Part shown: positions 40,983-50,842 of the stretch, in pieces
How the letters are laid out: each line of letters begins with the position of its first letter
Position numbering within the stretch: position 1 is the stretch's first letter
The notes under the pieces: model-generated
Seen by the model: the letters and a program-made list of their open reading frames with translations, nothing else
Database searches by the model: none
Told to the model about the DNA's origin: nothing
Assembly (NCBI RefSeq): GCF_020623625.1
Contig: NC_060206.1
Span: 434,001-498,000, forward strand
Source: Saccharomycodes ludwigii
Taxonomy: Eukaryota > Ascomycota > Saccharomycetes > Saccharomycodales > Saccharomycodaceae
Reading direction: 5' to 3'
Length of the DNA: 64,000 nt
Program-made: the position numbers and the translations under genes

Positions 40983-41348
40983 ATGAGTAATAGGAACAGT
41001 AGTGGCAGCAAAAATGGTGAAATGATAAGCACAAATGTCCATAAAACAATTGATACTAAAAAAACTGTCAAGAATAAAAAGACTATTATTCCCAAGAATA
41101 CATTGTATGTTCATAATTTGAATTGGAAAATTAACAAAGAGACTTTAAGAGAAAATCTATACTTGCTATTTTCCACATACGGTGAAGTCATAGAGATTTT
41201 TATCAATTTAAAAATGAGAGAGCAGGCCTTTGTTGTGTTTAAAAACGTGGACGAAGCAAATTTGGCTAAATTGTCATTAAATCAAGAATCTTTTTTCGAC
41301 AAACCACTACAAATAGAATTCAGCAATAAAGTGACCGAATTGGATTGA
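40983..41348 (+). CDS. MSL1: Msl1, U2 snRNP protein (U2B'' type)
   Basis: The protein has 121 residues (yeast Msl1: 111). It has one RNA-recognition motif that binds stem-loop IV of U2 snRNA with Lea1. RNP2 is NTLYVHNLN (about 39-47), RNP1 is EQAFVVFKN (about 80-88), and the block SLNQESFFDKPLQIEFSN matches yeast SLNGERFFGKPLKVEFS. The N-terminus is basic and Ser/Asn-rich. The S. cerevisiae orthologue YIR009W adjoins PRI1 (YIR008C). Here it lies between HEM14 and BIM1, whose yeast counterparts are on chromosome V. Confidence 0.92.
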   Translation: MSNRNSSGSKNGEMISTNVHKTIDTKKTVKNKKTIIPKNTLYVHNLNWKINKETLRENLYLLFSTYGEVIEIFINLKMREQAFVVFKNVDEANLAKLSLNQESFFDKPLQIEFSNKVTELD

Positions 41349-42189
41349 TGTAGCTATTGTTTAATAGTGTTTATTTACATAATTTTGGAAGTTGAGGTAC
41401 GGGTGGGGAGATAATACTATTAATAGATAAAGTAGATGGAAATATGAATGTTTCAATAATTCAGAACATCAAAATGTGTAATTAGGATAAAAATTATATA
41501 ACTGTAAAAGAAGAAGAGGGAGAAGTAGGAGTAGGAGAATAAGTAAGAGGCGGAAAGATGAGAAGTTGTGTATATAAGAATAAAGATGGCACATGCATCA
41601 GTCTATGTTGGATGTTTGATATATTATAAGAATGTGATATTAGTTTATTTTTCTCTCTTCGCGATATTTGAATCATTGATAGTATTGCCTTTGACAAGTG
41701 CATTTCTAATAACTTTGCTAATAATTGAAGTTTTATTATGCTCTTTGTAAATGCTGCTGGTTGTAGTTTAGCCGCTGACGTTTAAAACATACAAATTTAA
41801 AAAAAAAAAAATTATGCTTTGCTTTTTCTCATTTTTTTTTTTATAGAATTGTTTAGCAATAACCGCTTAGCAATAAATTCCACATTTACGCCGGAATACT
41901 TTGGTTTTATCTCGGACATCGTATCTAAGAAAAAATCTAAAAAGGTCTATTACATACCCGGACTTAAAATATCAAAAATAATTAAAAAAAATAATTAAAA
42001 AAAATAAAAAGCTACACAGAGCTTGACCATCAGTTATTATCCCAATCTCATTTCTTTTATTCTGAATTATAGAAAAGCATACGCAACTTGGTTGTTCTTT
42101 CCAAGACAAATCCTAAAACAATCACTGATAAAAGAAACAATAATAGTACTCCAAATAAGCAAACAAAGCTATATTTTAAAAATTAAAAC
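41349..42189. other. Intergenic between MSL1 and BIM1
   Basis: About 840 bases. In S. cerevisiae FAA2 (YER015W) lies between HEM14 and BIM1; no FAA2 remnant is seen. The region contains TCGGAC (41912-41917) and CCGGAC (41958-41963), T/A tracts, and one small hydrophobic open frame listed separately. Confidence 0.55.
41586..41750 (+). CDS. Possible small hydrophobic ORF (54 residues)
   Basis: An ATG frame codes MAHASVYVGC... with two hydrophobic stretches. It may be a real micro-protein, but it matches no family I recognise, and random AT-rich DNA often gives Leu/Ile/Phe-rich frames. A Ser/Pro-rich frame overlaps it on the other strand. Confidence 0.15.
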   Translation: MAHASVYVGCLIYYKNVILVYFSLFAIFESLIVLPLTSAFLITLLIIEVLLCSL

Positions 42190-43326
42190 ATGAGCGGCAT
42201 TGGTGAATCACGTAGTGAATTACTGTTATGGGTGAACAACTTATTAAATCTAAAAATCGCTAAAATAGAAGAATGTGGTACAGGTGCCATATATTGCCAA
42301 ATACTGGATTCAATTTATGGAGATATACCAATGCACAGAGTCAAGTTTGGTTTCCATATTCCAGAATATGAGATGTATACTAATTATAAAATATTACAAA
42401 ATTGTTTTAATAGACATTCAATTGAAAAACCAGTCATAGTGGAAAAATTGGTAAGATGCAAGTTTCAAGATAATCTAGAATTTTTACAATGGTTAAAAAA
42501 ATTTTGGGTTGTTAACAAAGATTTTGAAACTGAGTATGATGCTACGGCTAGAAGGAGCAGCAGTACCATTAATAATACTAATGGTAATGGTAATGGTAGA
42601 TCTTCTAGGGTATCCAGCACCGGTGTTCGAAGAAGTTCTGTCGGTATTGTTTCTAAAAGCATTTCCGCTTCCGGAATGAATAATCAATACATTAATGATA
42701 ATGGTAACAATACCACCAGAAAACCATCTTTAGGGTCGATTACCCACAATAATGTTTCTCTTGGTGTTAATAAAAGGCCAATACGGAACTTTGGGACTGC
42801 TGCTAATGGTATAAGTAACAACACTACTGCACTTTATGAAACAAAAATTGAAAATTTGGCAAATGAGCTAAATCAGCAAAAGATGAAAGTGGACTTATTA
42901 AATAAGGAAATGCAACAATTTCAGGAGGCTATGAATGTTATGGAACGTGAAAGAGATTTTTATTTTGGCAAACTAAGAGATGTAGAAATATTATCCACCA
43001 CCACTGAACAGCTATTAAAGGAGGAATATCAACTAAATAATACTAACAATGAGGGTGTAGATTTGTCTATTAAAGACCAAGTTTTCGAACAATTTAGTAG
43101 TTTTGTAAATAAAATCCAAACTATATTGTATGCCACTGAAGATGGTTTTGAAAGTGTCTTGCCAGAGGAGGATAAGGATATTATAAAAACTAACAATAAT
43201 GCAGATAATATTGCAAAAGAAGAAAATGCTATTAATGATACAAATGAAAATGCAGGACCCAATTCTGATATTATTGCCGGAAGTAACAATATTAATACCA
43301 TCATAACAAATGAGGAAACATTTTAG
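42190..43326 (+). CDS. BIM1: Bim1, EB1-family microtubule plus-end protein
   Basis: The protein has 378 residues (yeast Bim1: 344). It tracks growing microtubule ends and helps orient the spindle and recruit Kar9. The N-terminal calponin-homology domain covers about 1-115, with SRSELLLWVNNLL, GAIYCQILDSIYGDIPMHRVKF and LEFLQWLKKFW. A Ser/Asn/Thr linker follows (115-215), then the coiled coil and EB1 homology domain (about 215-290) with YFGKLRDVEIL, the binding site for SxIP-type partners. An acidic Asn-rich tail of about 60 residues ends in ETF. BIM1 (YER016W) and AFG3 (YER017C) are adjacent in S. cerevisiae; one extra gene separates them here. Confidence 0.95.
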   Translation: MSGIGESRSELLLWVNNLLNLKIAKIEECGTGAIYCQILDSIYGDIPMHRVKFGFHIPEYEMYTNYKILQNCFNRHSIEKPVIVEKLVRCKFQDNLEFLQWLKKFWVVNKDFETEYDATARRSSSTINNTNGNGNGRSSRVSSTGVRRSSVGIVSKSISASGMNNQYINDNGNNTTRKPSLGSITHNNVSLGVNKRPIRNFGTAANGISNNTTALYETKIENLANELNQQKMKVDLLNKEMQQFQEAMNVMERERDFYFGKLRDVEILSTTTEQLLKEEYQLNNTNNEGVDLSIKDQVFEQFSSFVNKIQTILYATEDGFESVLPEEDKDIIKTNNNADNIAKEENAINDTNENAGPNSDIIAGSNNINTIITNEETF

Positions 43327-43528
43327 AAACATGCTATATGATACATGGAGATGAAAAAGAGGTAAAGGGAAATATACATATGTATATATATATAAGAAAT
43401 TTTAGTGGCATTTTCCAATATAGTATATACTAACAAAAAAAAAAAAAAAAAAAAGTCATTTATACAGTAATAATAGAATTTTTAAAAAATAATAATAATA
43501 ATAGGAATATTGTCAAAAAAATTTTTTC

Positions 43529-44629
43529 CTAAGCGTAGTAATTGTAAAACCTAAATTTAGACATATGAATATAAGACATTCTTTCAGCCTGTGTAATAAT
43601 ATCATTATTAAAAGTAATTCCACTGGTTCGTGCAAATTCAGTCACAATATTAAAGTTATTTTCCAATATCTTATGTTTCCTGACATAATCAGAACAAGAT
43701 CTGGAGCTGACTTTCCTGACACGATCATGGAAAAACTTTTCCATTAAATTAATACAATCATCAATAGATACCCTGCTGTTATCGCTAGAATGATGACCAT
43801 GCTCATAGAGCAAGTTCAATATTTTATAAATTAAAAACTCGTTAGATATTAATTTTGCATTATGATTGGAGAATTTATTTTTTCCTTTACATCTCCATTG
43901 TTTAGATTCAAACTTGGTGTTATAGTCCCAAATACTATGCGGTTCTGTTATATTTATCTCTGGTTTTGGTAAAAACCTATATAGTATACTTTTGATCGAA
44001 TAACTTTGTGGTATTTTATAGTAGTTGATTTGTAATTTCAATCTTTCTTGTTCGTCTTCTAATGCCATGTCGTTGGTGGGACGTCTACCATTTGCAGATA
44101 TTGTAAGAAGTATGTTATTTGTACTTGTTGGTGGGTCTGCCTGTATCATAGTTTTATGAGCAGTATTAATAAAAGTGGGAGTAGCGATACTATTGGCGAT
44201 TGTAGTTGCAGCAGTAGTGCTATGATTTTCTACGATTTCTGGATCTGTTGAATTATTAGTATTGGGAATCGAGCTTTTGTAGTTACCATTATGCATGCCT
44301 GTAGTAACAGTTGTGTTGTTGTTTGAAGTAGCAGTAATGGGAGGAAAGATGTTATTCAAAGTTCTAATTCCGTTACTATTTTTATGTATTGTGTTAACAA
44401 TATGGCTGGTACCATTATTATTTGTATTACTTTCATTAATTATTGTAATAATATTATTATTAATAACCTGTGTGGCATATTTAACGTCGATTAATATCTT
44501 TTCTATATCATGGACCCTTTTGTTGATTTTTTCTAGTTCTTTAAAAATCACATGATATTTTTGATTATCAGTGCTACCATTATTGCCAGTGATATTGGAA
44601 ATAGGAGTATTAATGTTATTGCACTGCAT
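43529..44629 (-). CDS. Unrecognised protein with N-terminal coiled coil and conserved-looking C-terminus
   Basis: The protein has 366 residues. I do not recognise it. Residues 25-62 form a likely coiled coil (IFKELEKINKRVHDIEKIL). Residues 62-190 are Asn/Thr/Ser-rich. The last 165 residues are well mixed, aromatic and basic, with YKIPQSYSIKSILYRFLP, HSIWDYN, KQWRCKGKNKFSNHN and a helix-rich end (CINLMEKFFHDRVRKV). The W-x-x-...-QWR spacing recalls fungal DNA-binding domains such as the GCR1/MSN1 C-terminal fold, but the match is too weak to claim. It lies between BIM1 and AFG3, a place that is empty in S. cerevisiae. It may be a transcription factor lost after the WGD. Confidence 0.7.
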   Translation of the reverse strand: MQCNNINTPISNITGNNGSTDNQKYHVIFKELEKINKRVHDIEKILIDVKYATQVINNNIITIINESNTNNNGTSHIVNTIHKNSNGIRTLNNIFPPITATSNNNTTVTTGMHNGNYKSSIPNTNNSTDPEIVENHSTTAATTIANSIATPTFINTAHKTMIQADPPTSTNNILLTISANGRRPTNDMALEDEQERLKLQINYYKIPQSYSIKSILYRFLPKPEINITEPHSIWDYNTKFESKQWRCKGKNKFSNHNAKLISNEFLIYKILNLLYEHGHHSSDNSRVSIDDCINLMEKFFHDRVRKVSSRSCSDYVRKHKILENNFNIVTEFARTSGITFNNDIITQAERMSYIHMSKFRFYNYYA

Positions 44630-45442
44630 TGGGGATGTAGTAACAAAACGTTAAAAAAAATGAGTATACAGGGTATTATATCACCAGAGAAAGGTAATTA
44701 CTTCAAGTTTTTATTGGTTGTTTCATTAATTTTTTTATTTTTTTATTTTATTTTTTTTTTTTTTTCTCTTTTGCAAACATTGATCAATCCAACGACAGAG
44801 GGAAAGGGCAAGGATAGAAAGAGGAAGTGGAAAACGTAATTGTTGTGGATAATTCAGAGAAAATAGCAAAATAAAAAAAGCATTAACTTTTTTTGGAAGT
44901 GATATAAATAAACAAAAAAAAATGAGAGTTTTTTTTTATTTTTTCAGGCTTTTTGCTTTTCCTTTGCTTCATTTTTTATCTTATTGTTTTTTTTCTCTTT
45001 TCATTTAAAAAAAAAAATAAAAAAAAAATAAAATTAATTAACCGCTATCCCCACTTCCCCACGTTATTATTATTTGTGTTTACGGCGGGAAAAGGGGGAC
45101 TCGGATAAGGGGACTCGGATAAGGGGGACTCGGAGGAAGGGAACTCGGAGGAAGGGAACTCGGAGGAAAGGTACACGTAGCGGGGGGAACACGCAGCACG
45201 GGAACGCGGAGAGAAAAGGAAATAATAACAAACAAAAACTTTATGGATTCGGGGTTAGTCGGTATATAACACAGAGTCCGAGAACACAATTTATTTTCCA
45301 ATGATTTAGTAGTAAATTACTCAATCCAGTAAAAATCTTTTGTTTTAATTGTTATTGAATATTGTAAATTGGTATTATTGTTAATACAATTATTATTATT
45401 ATTACTATTATATATGTACATGGTTCGAAAAATCGAAAGAAA

Positions 45443-45473
<31 letters not shown>

Positions 45474-45547
45474 TTTTTTTTTATCGTGTAAAGAAACGCA
45501 ATTTAGAAAAAGCAAAGGTCAAAAAATAAACAAGTGTTTCTTGTTTC
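44630..45547. other. Upstream region of the unrecognised gene, with a G-rich minisatellite
   Basis: About 920 bases holding T-rich DNA (44725-44770, 44930-45000), the G-rich minisatellite (listed separately), a TATATAAC box at about 45263, GTCCGA at 45276-45281 and a poly-A of about 20 (45440-45461) next to the AFG3 stop. The Arg/Lys/Gly/Thr-repeat frame at 45074-45304 follows from the minisatellite. Confidence 0.6.
45086..45213 (+). repeat. G-rich minisatellite with CTCGGA core
   Basis: Five or more units of 14-16 bases, each G3-5, A, CTCGGA, (T)AA or GGAA, followed by decayed units carrying ACACG or ACGCGG. It is the most GC-rich stretch in the window and strongly strand-asymmetric, with at least four G-runs spaced about 10 bases, compatible with a G-quadruplex. 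It lies roughly 450-580 bases upstream of the unrecognised gene at 43529-44629. Confidence 0.85.
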
Positions 45548-47839
45548 TTATTTCCCATCTAAATATTTCTCGAAAGCATCATTTCTTTCAGGATATGGTC
45601 TAGGCCCCAATAAGTTAATCATATCTTGTCTAGTTAAAACCTCTTTGTCTAATAACAACTTAGCAACCCTGTCAACCTTGTCAATATTAGCAGTCAACAA
45701 TTTTCTACAGTTTTCATGGCAAGTATCAACAATCCTCTTGATCTCAGAGTCTATCTTTTCGTAAGTAACTTCACTGAAAGGTTTGTTAACCATAAATCCA
45801 TTATTACCACCGTTATTATTATCAGTATTATACGAGATATAACCTACTTTTCTTGACATCCCATATTTGGTAACCATGCTTGCTGCCATATTGGTAACCT
45901 TCTTAAAATCATCATGTGCACCGCTGGTAACACTTTTAAAATGCAGCTCTTCACTAACTCTGCCGCCCAATGCCATAATCATCTTATCAATAAACTCTAT
46001 TTCAGAAACCAAATACTGGTCTGGGGGTAAATACTGCGCATAACCCAAAGCACCTTGGCCTCTTGGTATAATAGAAACTTTAATTAAAGGATCAGCGTAT
46101 TTTAATAGCCAACCACAGACTGCATGTCCAGCTTCATGATAAGCAACAGTCTTCTTTTCTTGCGGAGATAAAACCCGTGTCTTTTTCTCTAAACCAGCAA
46201 TAACCCTCTCAATTGCCTGCTCAAAATGCTTTAAAACAACATATGGGTCCAGGTTTCTAGCAGCAATTAATGCTGCTTCATTACAACAATTGGCTATATC
46301 AGCCCCAGAAAATCCAGGTGTTAATGCTGCCAATTTCCCACATAAAACTTGTTTATCCAAGGAAGGATCTAGTGTTAAGCTTGCTAAATGCACCTTATAG
46401 ATGGCCTTTCTACCTTCAACGTCTGGATTGTCAATTTGAATATGTCTATCAAATCTACCCGGTCTCATCAAAGCTTTATCTAAAACATCTGGTCTATTTG
46501 TACCAGCCAACACAACGACTTGTTCATTGGTATCAAACCCGTCCATTTCCACCAATAACTGATTCAACGTGGCCTCTCTTTCGTCATTAGCGCCACCCAT
46601 GGGTCCACCTTTACCTCTTTCTTTCCCAATGGCATCGATTTCATCAATGAAAATAATAGAAGGTGCAAGTTCTCTAGCTCTTTTGAACAAATCACGAACC
46701 CTTGATGCACCAACACCAACAAACATCTCCACAAATTCAGAACCGGATACACTCAAAAATGGAACACCAGCTTCACCAGCGGTGGCTTTGGCCAACAAAG
46801 TTTTACCAGTACCAGGTGGTCCAGATAAAATGGCACCTCTTGGGATCTTGGCACCCAATTTAGTATACTTTTCCGGGTTTTTCAAAAAATGCACAAATTC
46901 CATGATTTCTCCCTTTGCTTCATCACAGCCGGCAACATCTTTAAATTTAACCTTTATGTCAGTTTCTTGATTAAATAGTTTGGCCTTGGATTTCCCGACC
47001 CCAAAAATACCACCCGGACCGCCACCAGGGCCTGAATTGGCCCCACCACCAGATAATGGTACTTTTTTTGTCAGCCAATATAACCCGCCTAATAGTAACA
47101 CAGTGGGAATAAATGGCCAAATGTAACTGAAGATGGACTGTCTTTCAACATAAATTATAGGAATTCTTTCTCCAATTGGGATTTTCAATTTATCTTGAAC
47201 ACTATCCATTTCATCTTCAAAAAATTCAACAGAGCCGATAGTGAACGCTACAATCTTTTGTGGAGCTTCTGGTACCAATTCAGCTTCCACCAAATATTTA
47301 TTGACCACGTATATTTTCGAAACTAACCCTTTTTCCATGTATTTAGTTTTAAAATCTTGGAAAGTTAAAACTTGAGAATTTTCTTGTTCAGAAGGCATAA
47401 GTAATTCGGTAAATACGTTAAATAAAAAAGTGAAAAGTATCGTATAATATATGCTTTTTTGGAACTCCTTGCTTTTAAAATATTCTTTCGCAGATTTGGG
47501 CTCATTATTCTTGTTCTTGTTGTCTTCTTTATTAGTAGTGTCTTTATTATTAGTGTCTTTATTATTAGTGTCTTTATTATTAGTGTCTTTATTATTTTCC
47601 TTATTAAATAGCCTGTTGGTTGTATGCAATTTTCTTTTGAAGCTGCTTAAAAAGAACAAGTTCTTGATATCATTATTGTTTATAGCAATGTTTCTGGATA
47701 TAGGCACATGACGCGTGCTATAATGAGTATTTTGACTAAGATTAATAATTGAACATTTTGTGAATAGTTTAGTAATGCTACTACTACCGTTAAGGTTAAT
47801 AGGAATAGTAGCTCTTCTCAAGAACAACGTTCTTATCAT
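45548..47839 (-). CDS. AFG3: Afg3, mitochondrial m-AAA protease subunit
   Basis: The protein has 763 residues (yeast Afg3: 761). It forms the m-AAA protease of the mitochondrial inner membrane with Yta12, degrading membrane proteins and processing MrpL32. Order: basic presequence, a coding repeat NKDTN near residues 80-104, a first membrane segment (about 130-145), an intermembrane-space domain, a second segment (about 245-265, [18 protein letters not shown]), the AAA module with GPPGTGKT (340-347), FIDEIDAIG (about 396) and the second region of homology RPGRFDRHI, then the zinc protease site HEAGHA (565-570). A variant Rpn4-type AGTGGCAAA lies 198 bases upstream. It is Afg3 rather than Yta12 by position beside BIM1 and by length. 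Confidence 0.93.
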   Translation of the reverse strand: MIRTLFLRRATIPINLNGSSSITKLFTKCSIINLSQNTHYSTRHVPISRNIAINNNDIKNLFFLSSFKRKLHTTNRLFNKENNKDTNNKDTNNKDTNNKDTTNKEDNKNKNNEPKSAKEYFKSKEFQKSIYYTILFTFLFNVFTELLMPSEQENSQVLTFQDFKTKYMEKGLVSKIYVVNKYLVEAELVPEAPQKIVAFTIGSVEFFEDEMDSVQDKLKIPIGERIPIIYVERQSIFSYIWPFIPTVLLLGGLYWLTKKVPLSGGGANSGPGGGPGGIFGVGKSKAKLFNQETDIKVKFKDVAGCDEAKGEIMEFVHFLKNPEKYTKLGAKIPRGAILSGPPGTGKTLLAKATAGEAGVPFLSVSGSEFVEMFVGVGASRVRDLFKRARELAPSIIFIDEIDAIGKERGKGGPMGGANDEREATLNQLLVEMDGFDTNEQVVVLAGTNRPDVLDKALMRPGRFDRHIQIDNPDVEGRKAIYKVHLASLTLDPSLDKQVLCGKLAALTPGFSGADIANCCNEAALIAARNLDPYVVLKHFEQAIERVIAGLEKKTRVLSPQEKKTVAYHEAGHAVCGWLLKYADPLIKVSIIPRGQGALGYAQYLPPDQYLVSEIEFIDKMIMALGGRVSEELHFKSVTSGAHDDFKKVTNMAASMVTKYGMSRKVGYISYNTDNNNGGNNGFMVNKPFSEVTYEKIDSEIKRIVDTCHENCRKLLTANIDKVDRVAKLLLDKEVLTRQDMINLLGPRPYPERNDAFEKYLDGK
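47526..47597 (-). repeat. 15-bp coding tandem repeat (NKDTN) in AFG3
   Basis: About four perfect or near-perfect 15-base units coding Asn-Lys-Asp-Thr-Asn between the presequence and first membrane segment of Afg3. Its position in a linker makes length change tolerable. Confidence 0.9.
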
Positions 47840-48987
47840 ATATGAGTTTTAATGTGTGAGTTTTGTCTTTAATGTTGTTTAAAGGGGAAATTGGTAGATA
47901 TATATGTATATGGAGGGGGGGGGGATGCTTTTATTTTTATTTTTTTAGTTTTTTTTTTTAGTTTTTTTATTTTCTCATTCTTGCTATGTTGATTTATTCG
48001 ATAAAAGTGTGTACAATTCCAGAGAAAGGAAAACAAAGTGGCAAAAAAAAAAAAAAAAAAAAATATATTAAATTATTTATTTCTCTCTTTTTTTATTTGT
48101 GATTTTTCGTAGCAAACGTAGCAAACTGATCGTGCGATTGTCTCTGGGATAAATACGTAAAAAAAAGGATAAGCGGAGAACAGAACACCAAGAATAGGGT
48201 AAATTTTAATTGGGTTTGCTTGTGCCGTAAATATTAAAAACAAATCCGGAAAACATTACCCGAAGCTTTAAAGACAGTTCTGAGCTCCGATTATTTATTA
48301 CAGCGGCCTGTATGATTTCTTTCTTTTCTTTTCTTTTCTTTTCTTTTCCAATTATTTCATTCCCTCTTTCGGTCGAATGTAATATCACGAGTCTTTTGCT
48401 ATTTTCATATTTTAATATTTTCGTAATTACAACTAAACGATGATTACGTTATATTTGATACAATTAAAGTGGTAGAATGCTATTTGTTATTTACCCAGCG
48501 TGTATATACTACAATGTACAACACATACAAAACATTTATTATCTAAATCAGGAGTTGAGTTATTTACATTTTAATATTATATAACGGTTATAAGTTTTGT
48601 AAGCAACCACACCTATTATTATAGTACACGTATTATTTGTATGTAGTACGGTTAGAGAAATACGCGGATAAAAAATATAAAATAGGAGGAGAAAGGAGGC
48701 AGAGGGTTTATATGGCAGAACAGGCAAGTAGATCTGTGATAATAAAGCGAAAAAATAAAATAAAATAAAAAGTTGCTTAGGTAATGTTTTTCCCACATTA
48801 TCTCTGTTATCAAAAGGATTTTCTATTGTATTAAAAAATAAATAATACATCATAACCAAATATTTGGTAGTCAATCACTCGTAATATTTGTACCATATAA
48901 ATTCTCTTTTTATTTTATATTTTATATTTCATTATTTATAAAAATATAGAAAAATAATACAGGTAGCATAAGGAGAAGTTAAATGAA

Positions 48988-49026
<39 letters not shown>

Positions 49027-49642
49027 AAAGAATAATACAAAGAAAGAAAGAAAGTTTTTGTTGTTAGGAAACATAAAAAAAGAAGGAAAAAAAAAAAAAA
49101 ATTTTAAATTAAATTAAATTGAATTGAATTATATTATATTATATATAGATAGATAAGTTACAACATTGTATATAAACAAGGACGAAAAAAAAAAAAAATT
49201 AATCACAAATTACAAATTAAAAATTAAATACATAAAGCCATATAAAAATATATCAAAAAGATAAAGCAAAAATAAAATCTATTATAATATATAAATATAT
49301 ATATTATTTTCCCTATTCCTTCTCAGTATAATTTTAAGGCACTATTAACAAATTTTTAAGGGTTTGATCTCTATTTCCATTTTTATTTTTTATTTTTTTC
49401 TTTTCTTTCAGAACGAAAAATATTTCAATTCACTTTTATGCTACTTAGTGGCGATTTAATTCCATTTTACAACTTGTCAATTGAACCGTTTGATATTTCA
49501 CCACTTTTAAACTTTTGATCTATAAATATTGTTTGAATAAAATTTACCGATTTCTTTGTTATTCTATTTTATTTTATAAAAAAAATATAATAAGTAGATC
49601 GATAAGAAAAACGAAAACTTACCAGTAAAAATATTAACAAGG
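47840..49642. other. Long ROX1-like upstream region (1.8 kb)
   Basis: This divergent intergenic region between AFG3 and the ROX1-like gene is far longer than usual here. It holds G9 at about 47914-47923, AGTGGCAAA (48037-48045), TTTTC repeats (48318-48347), a relatively mixed-composition stretch (48090-48870), an AAAT repeat (48985-49027) and long A-rich DNA up to the start codon. The frames at 48206-48388 and 48560-48874 lack convincing starts or relatives. A large regulatory region or an unseen noncoding RNA are both possible. Confidence 0.5.
48985..49027. repeat. AAAT tetranucleotide repeat
   Basis: About ten AAAT units about 620 bases before the ROX1-like start. Confidence 0.9.
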
Positions 49643-50842
49643 ATGAATCACACATACTATTACACCAGCAATATTAATGCCTTCAATAATTACAACAATG
49701 GTTACCATAATAATGTCAGGTTGCCATCCATTGGTTCATTATTGCAAAGTATAAATTACGACAATGATTCCAACGGTGCTATTACTAATACCAATACTAA
49801 CGTTAAAACACATACAAACGATAATCATTTGGTTTATAATAATAACGCAAATTCTCAATCTGTTATTCCCACACCACAACCAACAATAAAAGTATTGAAT
49901 TGTAACAATAATCTGGCCAACATTATCACTACAAGAGTTGTATCGCCACCCTCTCCCGTATTGCTTATGGATATGAAACATAACAACACATATACTAATT
50001 CCAATAACAGTAATATGCATACTTTAGCCAGTATAGCAACGCAGCAATATCACCATAATATTGATGATGCAGGTGTTGTTACGGTTAATGCACCTGTTAC
50101 CGACAAAAACAACATTTCAACAAATATGACACCCAATAATTCTCGTAATAACAGTGAGAGCTCTATAGTTAATGTACCACCACCGCCACACATAATGACG
50201 ATGATGATGACTACTCAAAATAATAATAATAATAATAACAATGTTATCAAGACTAATGGAAGCGATATTAAGGGCAAAATACATAAATGTTCATGTAAAC
50301 ACAAGTATAATACTAAAAAGAGTGGTGTTACAGCAGCTACTAAAAGAATCCCCAGACCAAGAAACGCGTTTATTTTATTCAGACAGTATTATCACACAGA
50401 CCTATTCAATAGAAAATTAAATGAACAAAGGAATAAAAATAATGTTTCTATACCTACGACTCGATCTATACTCAATATTAGTAATGACACCACTCCTAAC
50501 ACCATCCCTAGTAATAATAATAATGATGATAATGTCATAGATCAAGAAGACTCTTTTAAGTTAAATAGTAAAGTTAGTCAGACCATAGGGAACAAATGGA
50601 GAAACTTGGCACCACAGGAAAAACAATACTGGATGGACTTGGCCAAGCAAGAAAAATTACAACATAGTTTACGATATCCAGATTATAAATATGTGCCTAG
50701 AAGAAAGACAGGTAAGAGTGGTAAGGGCAAGAATAAAAATCACGAAGGAGAGGAAAGTGATGGTATGGATAATAATATTAACGAGTTTGTCAACAACAGC
50801 GGTTCTGCGGGCTATTGTGAGGTTTGTAAGATGTTTAAATGA
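49643..50842 (+). CDS. ROX1: ROX1-like HMG-box repressor with interrupted HMG box
   Basis: The protein has 399 residues (yeast Rox1: 368). The HMG DNA-binding box lies in the C-terminal half (about 234-352): KRIPRPRNAFILFRQYYH, then after a Thr/Asn/Asp-rich stretch, VSQTIGNKWRNLAPQEKQYW and RYPDYKYVPRRK. These match Rox1 KIPRPKNAFILFRQHYH and YPEYKYKPVRK. Compared with Rox1, about 37 extra residues sit between helix 1 and helix 2. In yeast Rox1 the box is N-terminal, while here about 230 Asn-rich residues come first, including LPSIGSLLQSI. Cys/His-rich HKCSCKHK precedes the box and YCEVCKMFK ends the protein. Rox1 represses hypoxic genes in oxygen; another HMG factor of the Rfg1 type is possible. 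Confidence 0.68.
   Translation: MNHTYYYTSNINAFNNYNNGYHNNVRLPSIGSLLQSINYDNDSNGAITNTNTNVKTHTNDNHLVYNNNANSQSVIPTPQPTIKVLNCNNNLANIITTRVVSPPSPVLLMDMKHNNTYTNSNNSNMHTLASIATQQYHHNIDDAGVVTVNAPVTDKNNISTNMTPNNSRNNSESSIVNVPPPPHIMTMMMTTQNNNNNNNNVIKTNGSDIKGKIHKCSCKHKYNTKKSGVTAATKRIPRPRNAFILFRQYYHTDLFNRKLNEQRNKNNVSIPTTRSILNISNDTTPNTIPSNNNNDDNVIDQEDSFKLNSKVSQTIGNKWRNLAPQEKQYWMDLAKQEKLQHSLRYPDYKYVPRRKTGKSGKGKNKNHEGEESDGMDNNINEFVNNSGSAGYCEVCKMFK

Noticed and set aside
42190-43326. Reassigned CTG codon (CTG-clade yeast)
   Set aside because: CTG codons occur at conserved hydrophobic positions, for example within CQILDSIYG of Bim1, consistent with Leu. Gene order also fits the Saccharomyces side of the yeast tree.
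45074-45304. 76-residue frame with RRKGTRRKGT repeats
   Set aside because: It is the translation of the G-rich minisatellite; no conserved flank or other support.
48560-48874. 104-residue hydrophobic frame on the minus strand upstream of ROX1-like
   Set aside because: The frame starts at a TTG, and the hydrophobic content is typical of AT-rich noncoding DNA.
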